Shown: positions 1 through 13,629, counted from the first letter of the stretch. The stretch is 64,000 nucleotides of DNA from Clitoria ternatea (GCA_037962975.1 CM075671.1:39952501-40016500); one strand, 5' to 3'. The notes: a model not told the origin generated them from the sequence alone. Translations and numbers: made by a program.

Positions 1-3000
1 CACCTCCTAGCATTAAATGCTAACAAACTCATCATGAAATTCTCTTGCATAAAATGATTCCAAATTCCCTTCTTGCTTCATTCTTCACTCATGGCAGAAC
101 CAAAGCCAACTTCTCTTCATCTTAAAATCCAAATTTCAGTCACCAATCCTCTTCCTCCTGTAGCCACCTTGAGTCACCATAATAACCACCTTTAGCCACC
201 AAAATCACGACCACACCTCTACCAAACCACCATTAACCATTGAAAATCCTTCTTCTCACCTTTCTTTCCCTCAAACCTGTGACTGATTCTCCACATAAAC
301 AGCCTCCATTTTCAATTTTGTTGCATGAAATGATCCTCAAAAATCAGCCATAGTCTTGCCTTGGAGCTTCTTAGAAACGTGAGCTTTCTTAAGTCCATCT
401 CAAGGTGAGTTTGGCAATTTTCCTCTTGATCATTGTTCTTAAACTTTTGGGGTTCAAATTCTATTTTTGTCTTGGAAATTAAATGATGGGTCTCTTGCTG
501 TTTGGAGCTAAAACCCTGGTTGTCTCTCTTTATTTTTTAACCATGCATGTTGAAAATTCTAGGATCGGGAGTTATCAACGTTTATCGGTGGACGATCAGG
601 AACGTTTGACAAAGTTTCAGTGACCCACTCTTGCTTCTCCACCAAACCCGTGAGCTACCATGAGGAAAGGGAAGCCTCTTTCGGTTGATTGTGTCTTAAA
701 ATTGTCCCATAATGTTCTTTTAATACCCGAGGGTTATAGTTTTAAGTTTCGTTGCAATCCAATTGTCAGATTTCAAAATATGGAATTTTTAATAATCATG
801 GATAATATTGTTAAGTTAAAAATAAAATTTAGCATTTTATAAAATCTCGTTATGTGTGCCTCGACGATCAGACAATCAGAGGAAATTCTACTGAAATCGG
901 AGCTAAGACAGAAGAGTTACGGATTTTAGTGTTAGGAGGGCTTGGTTAGTATTCGATATGGTTGTATAAGTAAATTTTATATTTTATGTATCTTGATGTA
1001 ATTTGTACAAAATCGTCTGGTAAGCCCCGTAATTATAATTTAAGTTCACCGCTCAGTGGTCGGAGTCGTTTTCAAGGAGTACACAATTTTTAAGAAAATC
1101 TTTCGAACAGGACACTTTCGATAATTATTTTATTTTACCGGATTTTCAAAGATATTCTATTAAGGTTATTCTAAAAATGGTGAGGTAATTGAGCTTAAGT
1201 TAAAAAGTAGTATGATAAAAAATTAAATGATATAATAGAAATTAGAGAAATTAATAAGTGATTATGTGATCAATGGGTTAGAAAACTTTAAAATATAATA
1301 CTTAGATGAAACGATAATAATGAAACGACTAGAATAAGTAACTTAGGACAGTAGAATATTTATGAGTTAAATATCACTATAATTAAGTCTTGTAATTTCA
1401 TGGAGTTCATGTTAGAAATAAGGCTAAATTACTAAGACAAAGTTAGAACAAATATATATATAAGAATTAAATAAGTCAATACCTGGTGAATTACTAGTAA
1501 GAAAATAAACTACGAAAAGGAAAAGAGTTAGTTAAAATGGACTTAGAAATAATTACTACTTGGGTTAAAGAAGAGAGTAATAATTACTAAGAATCGGTAA
1601 TGCCAGTTATAATTTATAGACCACCTTAATAAGGTTCACTAGATTGAGGATCGAAATAACTAAATGAATTATAGTGTAACTAGGGTATATAATAATCAAC
1701 TGGACTAATTAGATTAGACCAGAATAAATGAATGATAAAAATTAGTATACTCAGGGAACAACCAATAAATGATTATGAGACTTGGATGAAATAAATATGT
1801 TTTATAGACAAATAACACTTTAATTAGTAATATTACTTGGATACGGTATTTAATCAACAAAGGTAGTATGTGTGAAGTTATCTCAAAGAAACGCTTAATT
1901 AGACGTAAGAATTAGACCTGTACATGAAAAGGTTATAATTCTTAGAAAGTTAACTTCATAAAATACAACTTGATCTGTAAGGAGTGAACCTATAGAGGTG
2001 AGAGGTAAGGGACAGTTAGGTGATATTTGTATGATAAATTAGGGGATTTATAGATGGATGGATGATATGATATTGTTTCGGTGTTGATAAATTGTATATA
2101 TTAATTAGTGATGATATTGTGATAGTCTAATCATGCTATGAAATGTACACTGTACAATATGATATGTTGAGGATGCATCATAGAATAAGAAAATTAATAA
2201 GTATTAATCACGGTAATGAGTCCCATAATGAAAAACAAAGTATATGGAAAATGATAAGTATGAGAAAGTGATGAATCGTACCCGATGTGTAAAGAGATGT
2301 TATGCTGAGTCATTTTCATTCTCAATTACCCAATCACCAAAGAAGTGATGTGATTATATGTAGATGGATGAGATAATATATGAAACCATACCAACCTTCA
2401 AAAGCCCGACTACCATAATCCTTGACTTATTCATATAACCCATAAAACTTACCCTTAGACTTGGATAATACCTATGCAATTAAGGGTATTGAGAATGGAA
2501 ATGAATCATTAACGGGACCTTACCGGTGATGGGGATCAAGAGAAAGAAGAAGATCTTGTGTGTCACATGCATCATACATGAGAATGATCGATTGAGAAAC
2601 TAGATTACACACCGGGGTGCGCTGGAGGACATTCATGTTTGGTCTCTACATAGAACCTTGGGAGTACAACCGGGATTGAAACCCAATGGCATCAGAGTTG
2701 TACTTGAGCGGGGTAAGACGATGCAAGCCTGGTGTACTTTAACTAAATCACGGAATGTAACTATGGTTGTGGAGAGTCAGGTGCTAGTATGATTGATATG
2801 ATGGATGGCTAATATTGAGTGGATCTATGAGTCCTTCGTACCCGAGTATGAGATGAGAGAGCTTGGTGGGCTTCGACCGCTCTAGTTCAAAAACGTTGTG
2901 TACAGGGGCAGCCTGTACAGGATGGGTTCTAAGAATGATGATGATGAGTATGACTGATGAAATGAGAATGGGCCCACATGCATACATATGGACTAATAAG

Positions 3001-4137
3001 AAAGATGGATAATCTGAAACACATTGAAAGAATTCATGCATTGTATAACATTGATACATTTAACTTTGATTACATAACTGTTGTGATACAATCTATCTTG
3101 GATGTAGTAAAGATTAGTTATGGAACTGCGGTATGGTACTAGGAACGTTAGGAAAGTTAGAAAGGTGTGATATAACTTAGAACAATTAGTTTTCCCCTGA
3201 GTATGAGTACCATGATTGTAATTGATTGATGATTGTGAAGGGACGTCAGAAATGACATCTTCTGATTTGTTTGGAAGAAAGAGCTCACCCTTACGCCTAT
3301 TGCAGACCACCGATTCGCCTTCATTCGTGTACTAGGCATGAGCGCGCCAAGATTGTAGCAGAGGAAAACCATAAACTCGTTCCTACTAACATAGTGATGA
3401 CTGATTCTACTAACCTTCCACTGATACCTGCCTGATTACCAGTTATCATGAAGGCTCCAGAAGGTTGTCCTGAAAATCAACCTTTGGGAGACATTGGATT
3501 TACATCAACTGATGTAGCTTTGGCTGACCCAACGGATCTTCCTTCCCTGCCAACCTAGCTTCCACCTGTAGTGTTCCTTGAAGCAGTGGTAGCTTCGACA
3601 CCTCCTCCTACCCCGATAACATTGGCAGCCAAGCCAGTAGGGATGTATGTACCAAATAAGAAGATGGAGGATTTGGTCCCCCCTATTGCTTTTGTCACCA
3701 CTCAGATGGATGTTTTCCTTGCTAAGAGACAGTGGGACCAGTCTCGTAGATTCCTCAGACATGTGTTCCGGACTTACATGTATGGGGGTACCGAGCAGTT
3801 TCATGAGATGTCCCCTGTTACGAGAGACTTAATGCGGGAGTCCTTTGATGCATACAACAAGAGATACGGACAACTTTCTTCACCCACTCTACATTAGCCA
3901 TCATCGAGCTCAGGACCATTCCCAGATGCTGGACTTCCCTCTCCATCACCATCCACTTTCGGGCCAGACTGCCCAGATTCTTCTCTTAGTGATTACTAGA
4001 GATTAATGCGCTGCCTTTTGTTTGTTTTGTTTGTATATACAACTAGGAAGCCTACGTGCCCCTGTAGTTCTAGTAGGATGGGACTGATGATACTGGTCTT
4101 TTATACTGATGTATATATCCTGACGATGTTACCCATC
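1..4137 (+). repeat. Degenerate gypsy-type LTR/leader block, plus orientation
   Basis: AT-rich block without a long coding frame. The first 420 bases are a CT-rich, leader-like stretch ending in a splice-donor-like CTCAAGGTGAGT near 400. The same architecture occurs in the solo LTR at 56415-59248 (CTCAAGGTGAGT near 57170) and in the minus-strand LTR below 5944 (TTGAGGTAAGTC). Near 3300 there is an acceptor-like TATTGCAG, followed by the reading frame at 3448-3897. A TGTTAC near 4130 may mark the LTR end. The left end lies outside the window, and I found no clear primer-binding site; TGGCATCAGAG near 2685 resembles the initiator-Met type but is out of place. The boundaries are inferred. Confidence 0.35.
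3448..3897 (+). pseudogene. Unrecognised reading frame inside LTR-like block
   Basis: An ATG at 3448 opens a frame of about 149 codons, interrupted by a single TAG at 3556. The downstream ATG at 3571 gives 108 uninterrupted codons. The product is proline-rich at first (STPPPTPITLAAKP), then has a compact segment with aromatic and arginine residues (RFLRHVFRTYMYGGTEQFHE), and ends near QLSSPTLH. I do not recognise the family. Its base composition is richer in GC than the flanks, and a small GC-richer tail follows to about 4000. Being inside LTR-like DNA it is probably a retroelement remnant, for example leader or gag-associated, but no zinc knuckle, protease or other landmark is visible. Confidence 0.3.
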
Positions 4138-4261
4138 ACTTGATGATGTTATCTCCTTTTGGTTTTACACTTTATTGTACTTAATGTTGATACTTTGGTT
4201 TTAGTTATTTGTTTTGTAGTATTCTAGTCTTATATTATAGTGTCCTTACGGTTATCACTTA

Positions 4262-5649
4262 GTGGAATTCAATATCCTCATCATTCTTAACCATTACCAA
4301 TCATCATTGAATTTCATTCACATCAATAGTTAGTGGCAAACATTATCCATCAAGTTACATGTCATGGGATGTCCAATATTATTGCAATTAATTCAATCAT
4401 GGTCTCAATGCCATTCACAAACAAGTCACATTACCATGAATCAAACTTAACATCATAATCATTATCCCAACAACATTCACCACATAACACAAATCATTCT
4501 AAATGCATTCCAATTTACATAACCATCAAGATATTCATCTAAGCCAAATTATGGAAACACATCCATATATACACATCAATAATGGACGAAATCATGCATT
4601 TAGGAATGTTACCCTCTCCTACCTCAAAAGAAGTAGAAATCACTACGGTCTGAAGGTCCTGCTTCATCGGTGGGGTCGTTTCCTACATCACACAATGTAC
4701 CATACAATTATTTTCTATCCAAACCACCAAGATTAAATGTTCTTAATTAATCACTTGGTGTTTATACCATTTTAAACCTCAAACCCTTTTTATTTCATTT
4801 CATCCACCACAACCACCATAGGTTTGGTGCTCATATTCATTTATTATACATTTAAAGCTACACCATTAATGGGTTCCCTCATTAATGGTTTCCAACCACC
4901 ATTATTAATCATCTAACATTATTAATGGTCATCACTCATCATTAATAACCATAAACCATCATCAATGGTTATTTCTCTTCATTAATAACATTCCCCAACA
5001 TCATTAAACACACATTCCACTTACATTTTACATTTTCGCCAATTCCAAGGGTTAGGGTTTCATTAAAAACCCAACAACCATCATTAATGTCCATCTTCTT
5101 CTATCATATTGTGTGCCATTTTCATATACCCATTCATACTCTCATAAAACTTACATGAAATACACCTTACCTTAGGGTTTTGCATCATTAATGTTTCCCA
5201 ACATCAAACCTATACACATGACACTCCCACAAACCATAAATACCCATAACTTAAGGCTAGAGCTCATGAAAAATGGTGAGGGAGACTTACCTCAAGCCAA
5301 AGAGAAGTGAGCTCCAAGAAGTAAGGGAGAGAGTGACAAAAATTAGAGAAGGGGAATGGATAGCTTCAAACTACCACTACCATCATCAAGCTTTGATGGA
5401 GAAATGAAAATGAAGAAGAGAGGGAAAATACACACCTCTTGCTAGGACTTTTAAGAATGGAAGAAGAAATGAGAATGAAGTGAGAAGGGAGAGTAAGTGA
5501 ATGTTTTGCCTTTAGGGACAAGAAGCCAACGTGAAAATGAAAGAAGGGAGAAGAGTTTTAGTTTTAAAATTTAACCCAACACTAAAACTTCTCTGTTTGA
5601 TAACAAATAGGATCACCATTCAGGCTCAATACTTTATCTAAAAATTATT

Positions 5650-5704
<55 letters not shown>

Positions 5705-5944
5705 GATTCATAATAATATTTTTGACAGCCCTAACCAACAGTACCTCAATTGGAGATATTTGGCCCAACACTCATATTTTAATCGGGTATTATTTTTACC
5801 TCTTTAAACCACAATAAATTATGAATAATCATAAAAATTCCTAATTTAATCATTTCTAAATTTTGGGACATTAGATAACTCACATGTAATTATTTACTAA
5901 TTATTCCCCTTAATTAATCATTTATATAAATTTTAGGATGTTAC
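4262..5944 (-). repeat. 3' LTR of Ty3/gypsy element
   Basis: On the minus strand the LTR begins TGTAACATCC at 5944, just downstream of the gypsy integrase remnant at 6040-6498. It is preceded by a purine-rich tract (AAGGTGTGGTGG), as expected for a polypurine tract next to a 3' LTR. Further in (minus strand, about 5580-5290) lies a TC-rich leader-like region, then CTTGAGGTAAGTC, a donor-like motif shared with the other LTR-like sequences in this window. The far end is uncertain. The limit at 4262 is where the character of the sequence changes, not a proven CA terminus. Confidence 0.5.
5654..5701. repeat. (AT)n microsatellite
   Basis: Uninterrupted TA/AT dinucleotide run of about 47 bases inside the U3-like half of the minus-strand LTR. 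Such a run is expected to vary in length between individuals. Confidence 0.95.
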
Positions 5945-6039
5945 AATCCACCACACCTTAAAAGAAATTTCGTCCTTGAAATTTACCAACCTGATTCGAA
6001 TATCTCAGGATGTCGCTTCTGTATATCGTCCTCACATTC

Positions 6040-6498
6040 TCAAGTGGTAGTAACTATATCTCTGTGCTTCCAACATACTTTCACTAAGGGAATCAACTTG
6101 TTTCGTAATTTCTTGACAGAACGCTCCACAATAGTAGCGGACACTGGAGGAATAGATAAATTTTCCTTAATTTCAACATCATCGAGGGTAATCACATGCG
6201 TAGGATCATGCACATACTTCCGCAATTGTGAAACATGAAACACATTATGCAAATTAGACAACTACGGAGGAAGGGCAATCATATATGCCAACTTGCCAAT
6301 CCTTTCAAGGATTTCAAATGACCCAATAAATTTTGGACTTAACTTCTTGCTCTTCAAAGCTCTTCCAATACCTTTATCTCTTGACATCTTCAAGAATACA
6401 TGATTGTCAACTTGAAACTCAAGTGGCTTCTGCCTCTTATCATAATAGCTCTTCTGATGATCTTGAGTAATTTTCATTTTCTCTTGTATCATTTTCAT
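6040..6498 (-). pseudogene. Ty3/gypsy pol C-terminal fragment (integrase C-terminus)
   Basis: About 150 codons read on the minus strand in one frame, with one internal TAG near 6262. Landmarks of the plant chromovirus integrase C-terminal region are present: a QKSYYDKRQKPLEF segment (residues about 15-28), KLSPKFIGSFEILERIGKLAY (the GPF-like module), ALPP, then NVFHVSQLRKYVHDPTHVI and KKLRNKLIPLVKVCW near the end. In intact elements this region finishes the polyprotein and is followed by a polypurine tract and the 3' LTR, which is what lies at 5944. The 5' side is cut off sharply at about 6498, with AT-rich unrelated sequence beyond, so reverse transcriptase and RNase H are missing. Confidence 0.9.
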
Positions 6499-7465
6499 TT
6501 TTTGGATTATATTTAATTATAAAATTAAATTTATTTATTTCATAATTAATTTATTTTTATGGTGATGTTCGTCAACGTCGAGCCTCTCACGGTGGTGAAC
6601 CTCTCTCTTCTATCATTGTGCACTCCCTATTTCTGTTGGTTGTTAAATAAATTGAAATTGCTTTGTTTTGTTAAAGTGAAATTGACTTGAAAAGAAATTG
6701 CGAAGGTTGAGTTGTTGTTGGTAATCAAACTAAAATTAAATTGTTATGTATGTTTTACAATGTCAAAAAAATTGCATATTTTGCCTGGTTTCCATGTCAC
6801 AAAAATTACAAAAGTTGAGTTACTGTGTATGTTTTATAATGTCATTTTTTCTTGTGCATTTGTTGTTATTATGATACCATGTTCTGCTTAGTTTCCATGT
6901 CACATAAATAATGAGAAATAAAATCAAACTATGGGATGTAAGTGCATTAGTTGTTTCAAGCAAATGAAAAAAAAAATCTTGTCAACTGTACAACTATGTT
7001 AATATTGTGGATTTATTAGATTCAATCTAAAGAAAGAGTGCCTAGTGTCACTTATACACCATAAAGACTTTGATATCATATTACGAATTTTTAGTTGCAA
7101 GCAGCCAACATAGCATGCAACTGCTGCATAACATGGTTGAAAATTATGGGTTATTAAAATTTAAGTTTGTGCCACTCAGCCTATGTTTGATGAAACATAA
7201 AACTAGATAAAAGTATCATCATGTTAAGAATGTTATTCATTGTTAAAATTTAAGTTTGTTGTTGGTTGTTAAATTTGCTATAGATTTACACAATGCAATA
7301 AATGTTACAGATTTACATAGTGCAATAAATGTTAAAATGTTACCCTGAAATTTTGTTATAATGCTTGATTAATTGGTGTTGCCTTATAGGATTTAGTTGA
7401 CATGATAACATCAAAATTAAATTCCTACCTAATGTGATTGCCTCTTTTATTTAATGGTTGATTAA
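6499..7465. other. Non-coding stretch upstream of hAT transposase
   Basis: No gene seen. The T-rich sequence with many GTT/TTG runs probably belongs to the 5' non-coding part of the hAT element that follows. An ATTAATTGGTGTTGCCTTATAG segment occurs twice, around 7368-7390 and 7462-7483. No left terminal inverted repeat was found; one should match the end near 10395. Confidence 0.5.
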
Positions 7466-7488
7466 TTGGTGTTGCCTTATAGGATAAT

Positions 7489-10050
7489 ATGGATGCTAAT
7501 GCTTCTCAAGATAATTCTACTCCCTCTAAGGCTAGTAACCCATAGTCTAACAAACAATCCTCTGATAGCATTTCTTTATTTCATGGAAAGACTGACCCTA
7601 TATGGGACCATTTTACCTTTAGAAAAAGGAAAATTAACGTGCATACTTTGTCTATTTTATGGTAATATATATAAAGGAGGGGGCATCAACAGAATGAAAC
7701 ATCATTTTGCTAAGATAAGAGGTCAAATAAGCTCTTATCCAAAAGTCCCTGATGAGGTTCGTCATCAAATGGAAGAGTCATTAAAGAAAGTCAAACTGAA
7801 TAAGGAAAAAGAGAACCTTGATGAAGCATTTGGATGTAATGAAAAGGAAACATAAGGTCAATCATTTGCCCAAACAAATTTCAAAAGGAAAGCTGATAGT
7901 TTTCTTTCTTCTTATTTTGCTCTAAGGACTTCCCTTAGTGCTCAACCAACCTTGAAAAGTATATTGGCCAGCAAAACTGTAGTGCATAAAGCTAAGTTGG
8001 CAATTGCTAAGTGGATGTTTGATGCTTGCATTCCTTTTAATGCAGCAAATTCACCTTATTTTCAACCCGCTTTAGATGCTATTTGTGTTATTGGCCCTAG
8101 TTTCAAAGGCCCATCTTATCATGAGCTAAGGTTGAACTTGTTAGGAGATTGTAAGAAAAAGTGTCAATTACTTATTGAGATACAACAGGCTAATTGGGCC
8201 AAGTTTAGGATGTACTATTATGGCTGACGGTTGGACTAATCAAAGGCAACAAACCCTGATAAACTTTCTAGTTTATTGTCGTATAGGTATTATACAATTT
8301 ATTTTAACTTTTAAAAGTTAATTTATATTAAATCACTTGTACAATCATGTTATGTAAATTTTAAATTCTAATTTCTACACAGGTATATCATTTGTGAAAT
8401 CTGTTAGTACATCAAATGTTGTCAAAGATGCTAGCACATTATTCAAATTGTTTTCTGAAATTATTGAGTGGGTTAGGCATAGGAATGTTGTTCACATAAT
8501 TACTAATAATGCAACCAACTATGTAGCTACTGGGAAAATGATACATGATAAGTATGAAATAATTTTCTGGTCTACGTGTGCTGCTCATTACCTAAATCTT
8601 TTGTTGAAGGATATTTCTAGTATGCCATATGTGGCTGAACTTGCAACAAAGGCTTCAAAAATAACTATTTTTGTTTACAACCATATGATTTTCTTGTCTT
8701 GGCTAAGGAAAAGAGCAGGTTGGAAAGAAATTATATGTCCTAGGGTGACTAGATTTTCCACTACATTCATCACATTGAAAAGCATTTATGATCACAAGAG
8801 TGATTTGTAGGCTTTGGTTGTGGACAAATACTTCATAACTCATCGGTTAGCTAAGACTTTAGCTGGAAAACTCTTTAGTGTTATTGTCCTAGGAAATAAA
8901 TTTTGGAAAGATTGTTTCATAATATCAAAAATTTTAGCCCCTATTATATTTTGCTAAGGATTATAGATGGTGATGAAAAACCATCATTAGGTTATGTTTA
9001 TAAAGGTATACAAAGAGCAAAGAATGTGATAAGGAGATGTTTAAGGGTAACAAGGATTTGTATCATCCTTATACAGATATTATTAAGGCTAGATAGGACA
9101 AGCATTTTAAGTGTCATCTTCATGCTACAGCTTACTTCTTGAATCCAGCTTTCTTTTTTGAAGATAACTTTCATGAGAAAAATAGAGTTTTGCATGCCTT
9201 ACTTGATTTGTTTGATATAAAGGGCTTTGGAATTGATTTAACTGTTGGCATTCAAGAAAGCCAAATGTAACGTTAGCGACAAGGAAGCTTTAGCCAAGAA
9301 AGTGCTTATACTTTTATGAAGACAGTACGACCTGGTAAAATTTAATTATCCTTGTGTAAAACGTTTTTTATACTTTAGAGATTAATTATTGTTATCTAAT
9401 ATTCATTTGTAATGTGTAGATGAATGGTGGAGATTGTATGGAAGTAGTGCTCCAAATTTGTAAAAATTAGCCATACGTATCCTTAGCCAAACTGCGTCTT
9501 CTAGATGTGAGAGGAATTGGAGCCTTTTTGAATGCATTCACACAACCTGCGTTTAAAGCATAAGTATGAGACTTTGTTTTAAAATGAAACATAGGTATGC
9601 TTAATGCAATTTTATGATGATTTTTAAAAAAAATGATATGTGTTTGTTTACTATTTAGGGTGCAAAACAAACAACCTAACTTTGATCCCGTTGATTATGA
9701 ATCAATTGACAAAGTTGATTTTTGGGTTGTTGATGAAGAAATATCTCGAGTTTAGTGTTTGATGATATTGAAGATAATGTCTTAGGAAGATGCAATTTCA
9801 GTGTTTGATGGTGAGTCGTGAAAAATTAAGTCTTGCTCTTTTACTTTTTCATTGATGACCAATGTAAGTTTTATTTCTGACTTAGTGTGGATAGTTGCTA
9901 ACAATTTCAATCAATTTGCTGGGTGTTCAAGAAGTTGAAATTAAAGAGCTACCGATATTGGAACCAACCGGTGTAAGTGATCAAGGTCTTAGGGGAGAAG
10001 ATGACATATGTGCTAGAATTGATCTTGATGATCATTATAATGATGTTTGA
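7489..10050 (+). pseudogene. hAT-superfamily transposase (BED/DUF659/hAT-C type), degenerate
   Basis: The usual start of this family, MDANASQDNSTPSKASNP, is at 7489. A degenerate BED zinc finger follows (WDHFTFRK...GGGINRMKHHFAKIRGQ), then a DUF659-like core: CIPFNAANSPYFQPALDAI, MADGWTNQRQQTLINFLVY, and after a short intron (about 8287-8381) GISFVKS...CAAHYLNLLLKDI. The C-terminal dimerisation region near 9420-9540 keeps WWRLYGSSAP, LAIRILSQTAS and CERNWSLFECIHT. The tail around 9690 (DYESIDKVDFW) and 9950-10050 is also family-like. Several stops and frame changes (after ASNP, near 7655, 8224, 8810, 8960 and 9460) show it is dead. Intact relatives are about 650-750 residues and this remnant covers nearly all of that length. 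Confidence 0.9.
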
Positions 10051-10317
10051 AGTTTAGTAATTTATTTTTTAATTATGTGTAATTTTATTGGACATGTTTT
10101 TTTTTACTTGGTTTGGTTTGGACTAAATTCTAGTACACTTGTTCGATTTTTATTTTACATGGTTTGGTTTGTACTATGTGTGGTTTCAATCAATTTGCTA
10201 AGTGTTCAAGAAGTTCACATTATCAATTTGTTGGGTTTTTTTTATAAATATTAAGTTATTTAACAATCTAATTGATTATTGTTTAATAAATAATAATTTA
10301 TTACTATTAGTTCGATC

Positions 10318-10395
10318 ACAGTTCGACCACCTATTTGATTAGTAACCCTTAAACCGGTGTCACCGATTCAATAACCGGTCCAATTCTGAGAACAT
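10318..10395. mobile_element. hAT right terminal region
   Basis: The stretch GTTCGACCACC...ACCGGTGTCACCGATTC...ACCGGTCCAATTCTGAGAAC is the ACCGG-rich terminal inverted repeat type of this plant hAT group. It lies 270 bases past the transposase stop and is the likely right end of the element. Related ends occur near 14402, 34680-35010 and 60130-60564. Confidence 0.6.
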
Positions 10396-10399
10396 TAAA

Positions 10400-13209
10400 T
10401 TCGGGTTTAGGTAAACCCTAAATCAAAACAAAAAGAATAAAACTCTTTTCGCCTTATTTTCATTCCAATTTTTACGCTCCTTTTTCTCGCAGAAATTGAT
10501 AAGTGGAACAACTTTTCAACGTAGGGACGTATATAGATTAGAGGCCAAAGCTGAATTTTAATATTAATTTGACGAATATTAAAAGCATGCTGTTTATTAA
10601 AAGACATGGTCTGCGTACATTACACAGCGAGACAATGGTGAAAATAAAATAAGTGGTTCAGCTTTTCAAAATATTTTAATTGCAACCCAGGAAAATATCT
10701 TTGCCTATGGCACTTACAAATGGGAGAAAAATGTACGCCTCACACAGACAAAGGCTAATTGGTTGACAGGTGTTGTTGTCACATGCTATAGCAATTAGAC
10801 AAGTGTCCTTGTAACAGGTTTTAGTAGGTATACTTTTCTATTTTTTATTGCTTTACTTTATATGATTTTTTCTGTTATTAATTTCCTTCATATTATTTAT
10901 AAAAATAGTGAATAAATTTTTACGTATAACTTTCTTCGACTGATACTCCAGAAGCTCCCGGAACCCTAGGTTAGGCAGCTAATGAACTAATTATTAGATT
11001 CTGTATTAAAATATAAAGTAATTAAAGTAGGTTCGTGTCAAGATCCCATTTACCGAGAGAGCCCAGCGATCCAGCAACAAGTCCTAATTTGCATTAATGT
11101 TTATATGTAAAATAGTAGGAATTAAATCATTAGTTAAGTGTTTTAACTTCTAAGGATGATACGTTCTTAAATCCTTTCTTACTGTGTTAATATGGTGACT
11201 ATCGTTCTTTGAAAGATTTAATCGGTGATTGTTTATTTGCTCAGATTAATTTGATTATTTGCTCATGTTAAATAATATTTTAAAAGAAAATAGCTTAGAA
11301 TTATAAAAAGGGAGATAAAGAAGGTTAAGAACACACAAATTAAAATAATAACATTTGAATATTATAAATAACCATTGAATTAAAGAAAGAGAAATTTTAA
11401 ATTAATTAAAAACTAAATATATTATTTATATTATTGTAAAAAAATATTGTTTTCAATTAACATTATTATGCAATGTTTTGGAATGTTTAAAAAATCATAA
11501 TAAAAACCCGTTTATATGATATTCGATGATAACTATTATATTATTATTGTAAAAAATATATGTAAAGAAAAAATGGATGAGATGTTTTCTTATGACAAAT
11601 GGATGATATTCTGTATCTTATGTTTTGTAGGCAGAAAAATAGATGCTAAATGGGTTGGAAATTTGTGGTAAAAGAAGAGAGTGAAAGATTGAACATGGCT
11701 GGATTCTAAAAAAAAAACAAAACAACAAAGCAAGAAAGAAAAAGGCAGAACAGTTATTTGAATCATAGACAGATTTATATGATTATATAAATATATCAAT
11801 TGTGTATATTGGGCATCTCAACTCATGAAAAAAAATGAAGGATATTTAGGAAGTCAATGGAGGACAAAACCGATGATGATATTAATATTTATATGTAGAA
11901 AAGTAGATATCGGTATTTACAGGGAGGATAATGGATACCACAATATTTTTAAATAATAATAATAAAGAAGAAACTATTATATAATGCATTAAATATAGTG
12001 TTATTTTATTATGATATAAAATAAATCAGTATTATACAATTACAATTTTATACACTAAAAATACTATCATGAAATAATATTCAAAATTTTAATCTTACTA
12101 TAAAATAATAAAAAACCCTAGTGTAAATATACTTAATAAAAAAACAAATCTTTTAGGGTAGTCACAAGAAAATATGTAGTGTAATATCTGTATAAATTCA
12201 TTTAGTAATAGACAGATACTCATCATGTGTTTACTTGTAATTTATCGTGGGTGTAAATTTCTTCCGCCCCTAGTCATATTCCATCTTATTTTTTTGTTAA
12301 ATTCCGTTATTCTTATCTACTAATTCAGAAATAATGTATGGAATAAAAAATATGATTTCTTTTGTCTAATATATCAATTTAAGTTCAAATTATATAAAAC
12401 TATCATAAAACCACAAAATTCTCCCAACCAAAATTTGATGGTACTACATTTCTTGAACTCAAATTAATACTACACATTAAATTAGAACAATTTCTCTTCT
12501 TAGCTGACTTATTCATTTGGTAATAGGAAAAATATGATTTTTGATAAATTATTAAATCCCCTTTTATATGCATTTTGCTATGATTACTTTCACATTCTTT
12601 ATTTAACATTTTTCCTTTCGTACTTATAGTTGTCAACTTTGGTATTACTTTGATTTGGATTTTGTCAACTACACAATTTTTTTTTACCTCCACAAGATGA
12701 ATATAAAGACACCCCACTTCATGTGAGTTACATTTATAATTTTTACCTAAAGGAAAATGTCAAGTCAACACCAATTTTAGTAAAAGTAATTCTATTTTCT
12801 TGTACACCATACTCTTATAATTTTCGTATTTACTAATTTAAGAACAAATTAAATTTTCTTATGTTTCCGAGATAATGTATCTTTTATTCATATTTTAATC
12901 AATACTTTTTAAATTGTGGATCACAAGATGATTAATAGGAAGATTGGTAAGAGATGTCACATTTCGCTTCTGGTAGTGTTTTATAGTATTTCAAGATAAA
13001 GATGGAAAGGAAAAAAAAAGAGAAAATAAATAAAAATATAAAAGAAAGATTAAAAAATATAAAATAGAGAAATATTCAAAAAAAAAATCTAGTTTAGTTG
13101 ATTTGAGTTATTGAAAATGAAAATTAAGACATGGAGATAATTATTAAAATCCACGATTTAAGTTATAGCCTTAAAATAACTACCAAAATCAACTACTTAT
13201 AAATTTATA
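10400..13209. other. AT-rich intergenic region
   Basis: No coding region recognised. A short GC-richer patch at 10940-11090 (AGAGAGCCCAGCGATCCAG) has no assignable function. The part from 11925 to 12260 is a diverged relative of the MITE at 52135-52601. Confidence 0.6.
11925..12260. mobile_element. Diverged MITE, same family as 52135-52601
   Basis: The internal AT-rich core (ATAATGCATTAAATATAGTG ... AATATACTTAATAAAAAAAC) matches the core of the complete MITE at 52135-52601 and the copy at 36545-36900, in the same order. The terminal GGGATGACAA repeats are not recognisable here. Confidence 0.55.
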
Positions 13210-13474
13210 CTCCATGTGTTTCTGGGTAAATGTTCAAAGAAAAAATAAAATTTGTGTCATTTAGTTGTTTATTTAGAATTTTAAATTACTAACAAATATT
13301 TTTACATAATAATACCAAAATAAGAGAGATGATATATTATATAAGAAGTTAATATTATAACAAAATAAAATAGTTAATGTAACGTAATAAATAATAGGTA
13401 ATTAACGAATTTTAATATGTAAATTATACTATTTTTTATGTTACTTTTTTCAGAACATTTAATTAAGAATGGAG
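13210..13474. mobile_element. Stowaway-type MITE with TA target duplication
   Basis: The left end CTCCATGTGTTTCTGGGTAA and the right end, read from the other strand (CTCCATTCTTAATTAAATG), form an inverted pair. A TA dinucleotide flanks each side (13208-13209 and 13475-13476). CTCC-initial ends with TA duplication are the hallmark of Stowaway (Tc1/mariner-derived) MITEs. About 265 bp, AT-rich, no coding capacity. Confidence 0.7.
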
Positions 13475-13584
13475 TAATATATGAATATAGGACGAATATG
13501 ATTGATTTTTTTAATGAAAAAATTAATTAATTACCTAGTGGCTCTTGATATTTTCTCCCTGTCCTCAAAGTCCCTTCACATGTT

Positions 13585-13586
13585 TC

Positions 13587-13629
<43 letters not shown>
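13585..13629. repeat. (TC)n microsatellite
   Basis: Pyrimidine tract made mostly of CT/TC dinucleotides, directly upstream of the GC-richer candidate transcribed segment. TC tracts are common in plant core promoters and 5' leaders. Confidence 0.9.

Noticed and set aside
660..842. 60-codon plus-strand frame
   Set aside because: Inside LTR-like DNA, no homology, AT-driven composition.
12403..12717. 104-codon minus-strand frame in AT-rich DNA
   Set aside because: Lysine/asparagine-rich, no recognisable domain or gene structure.
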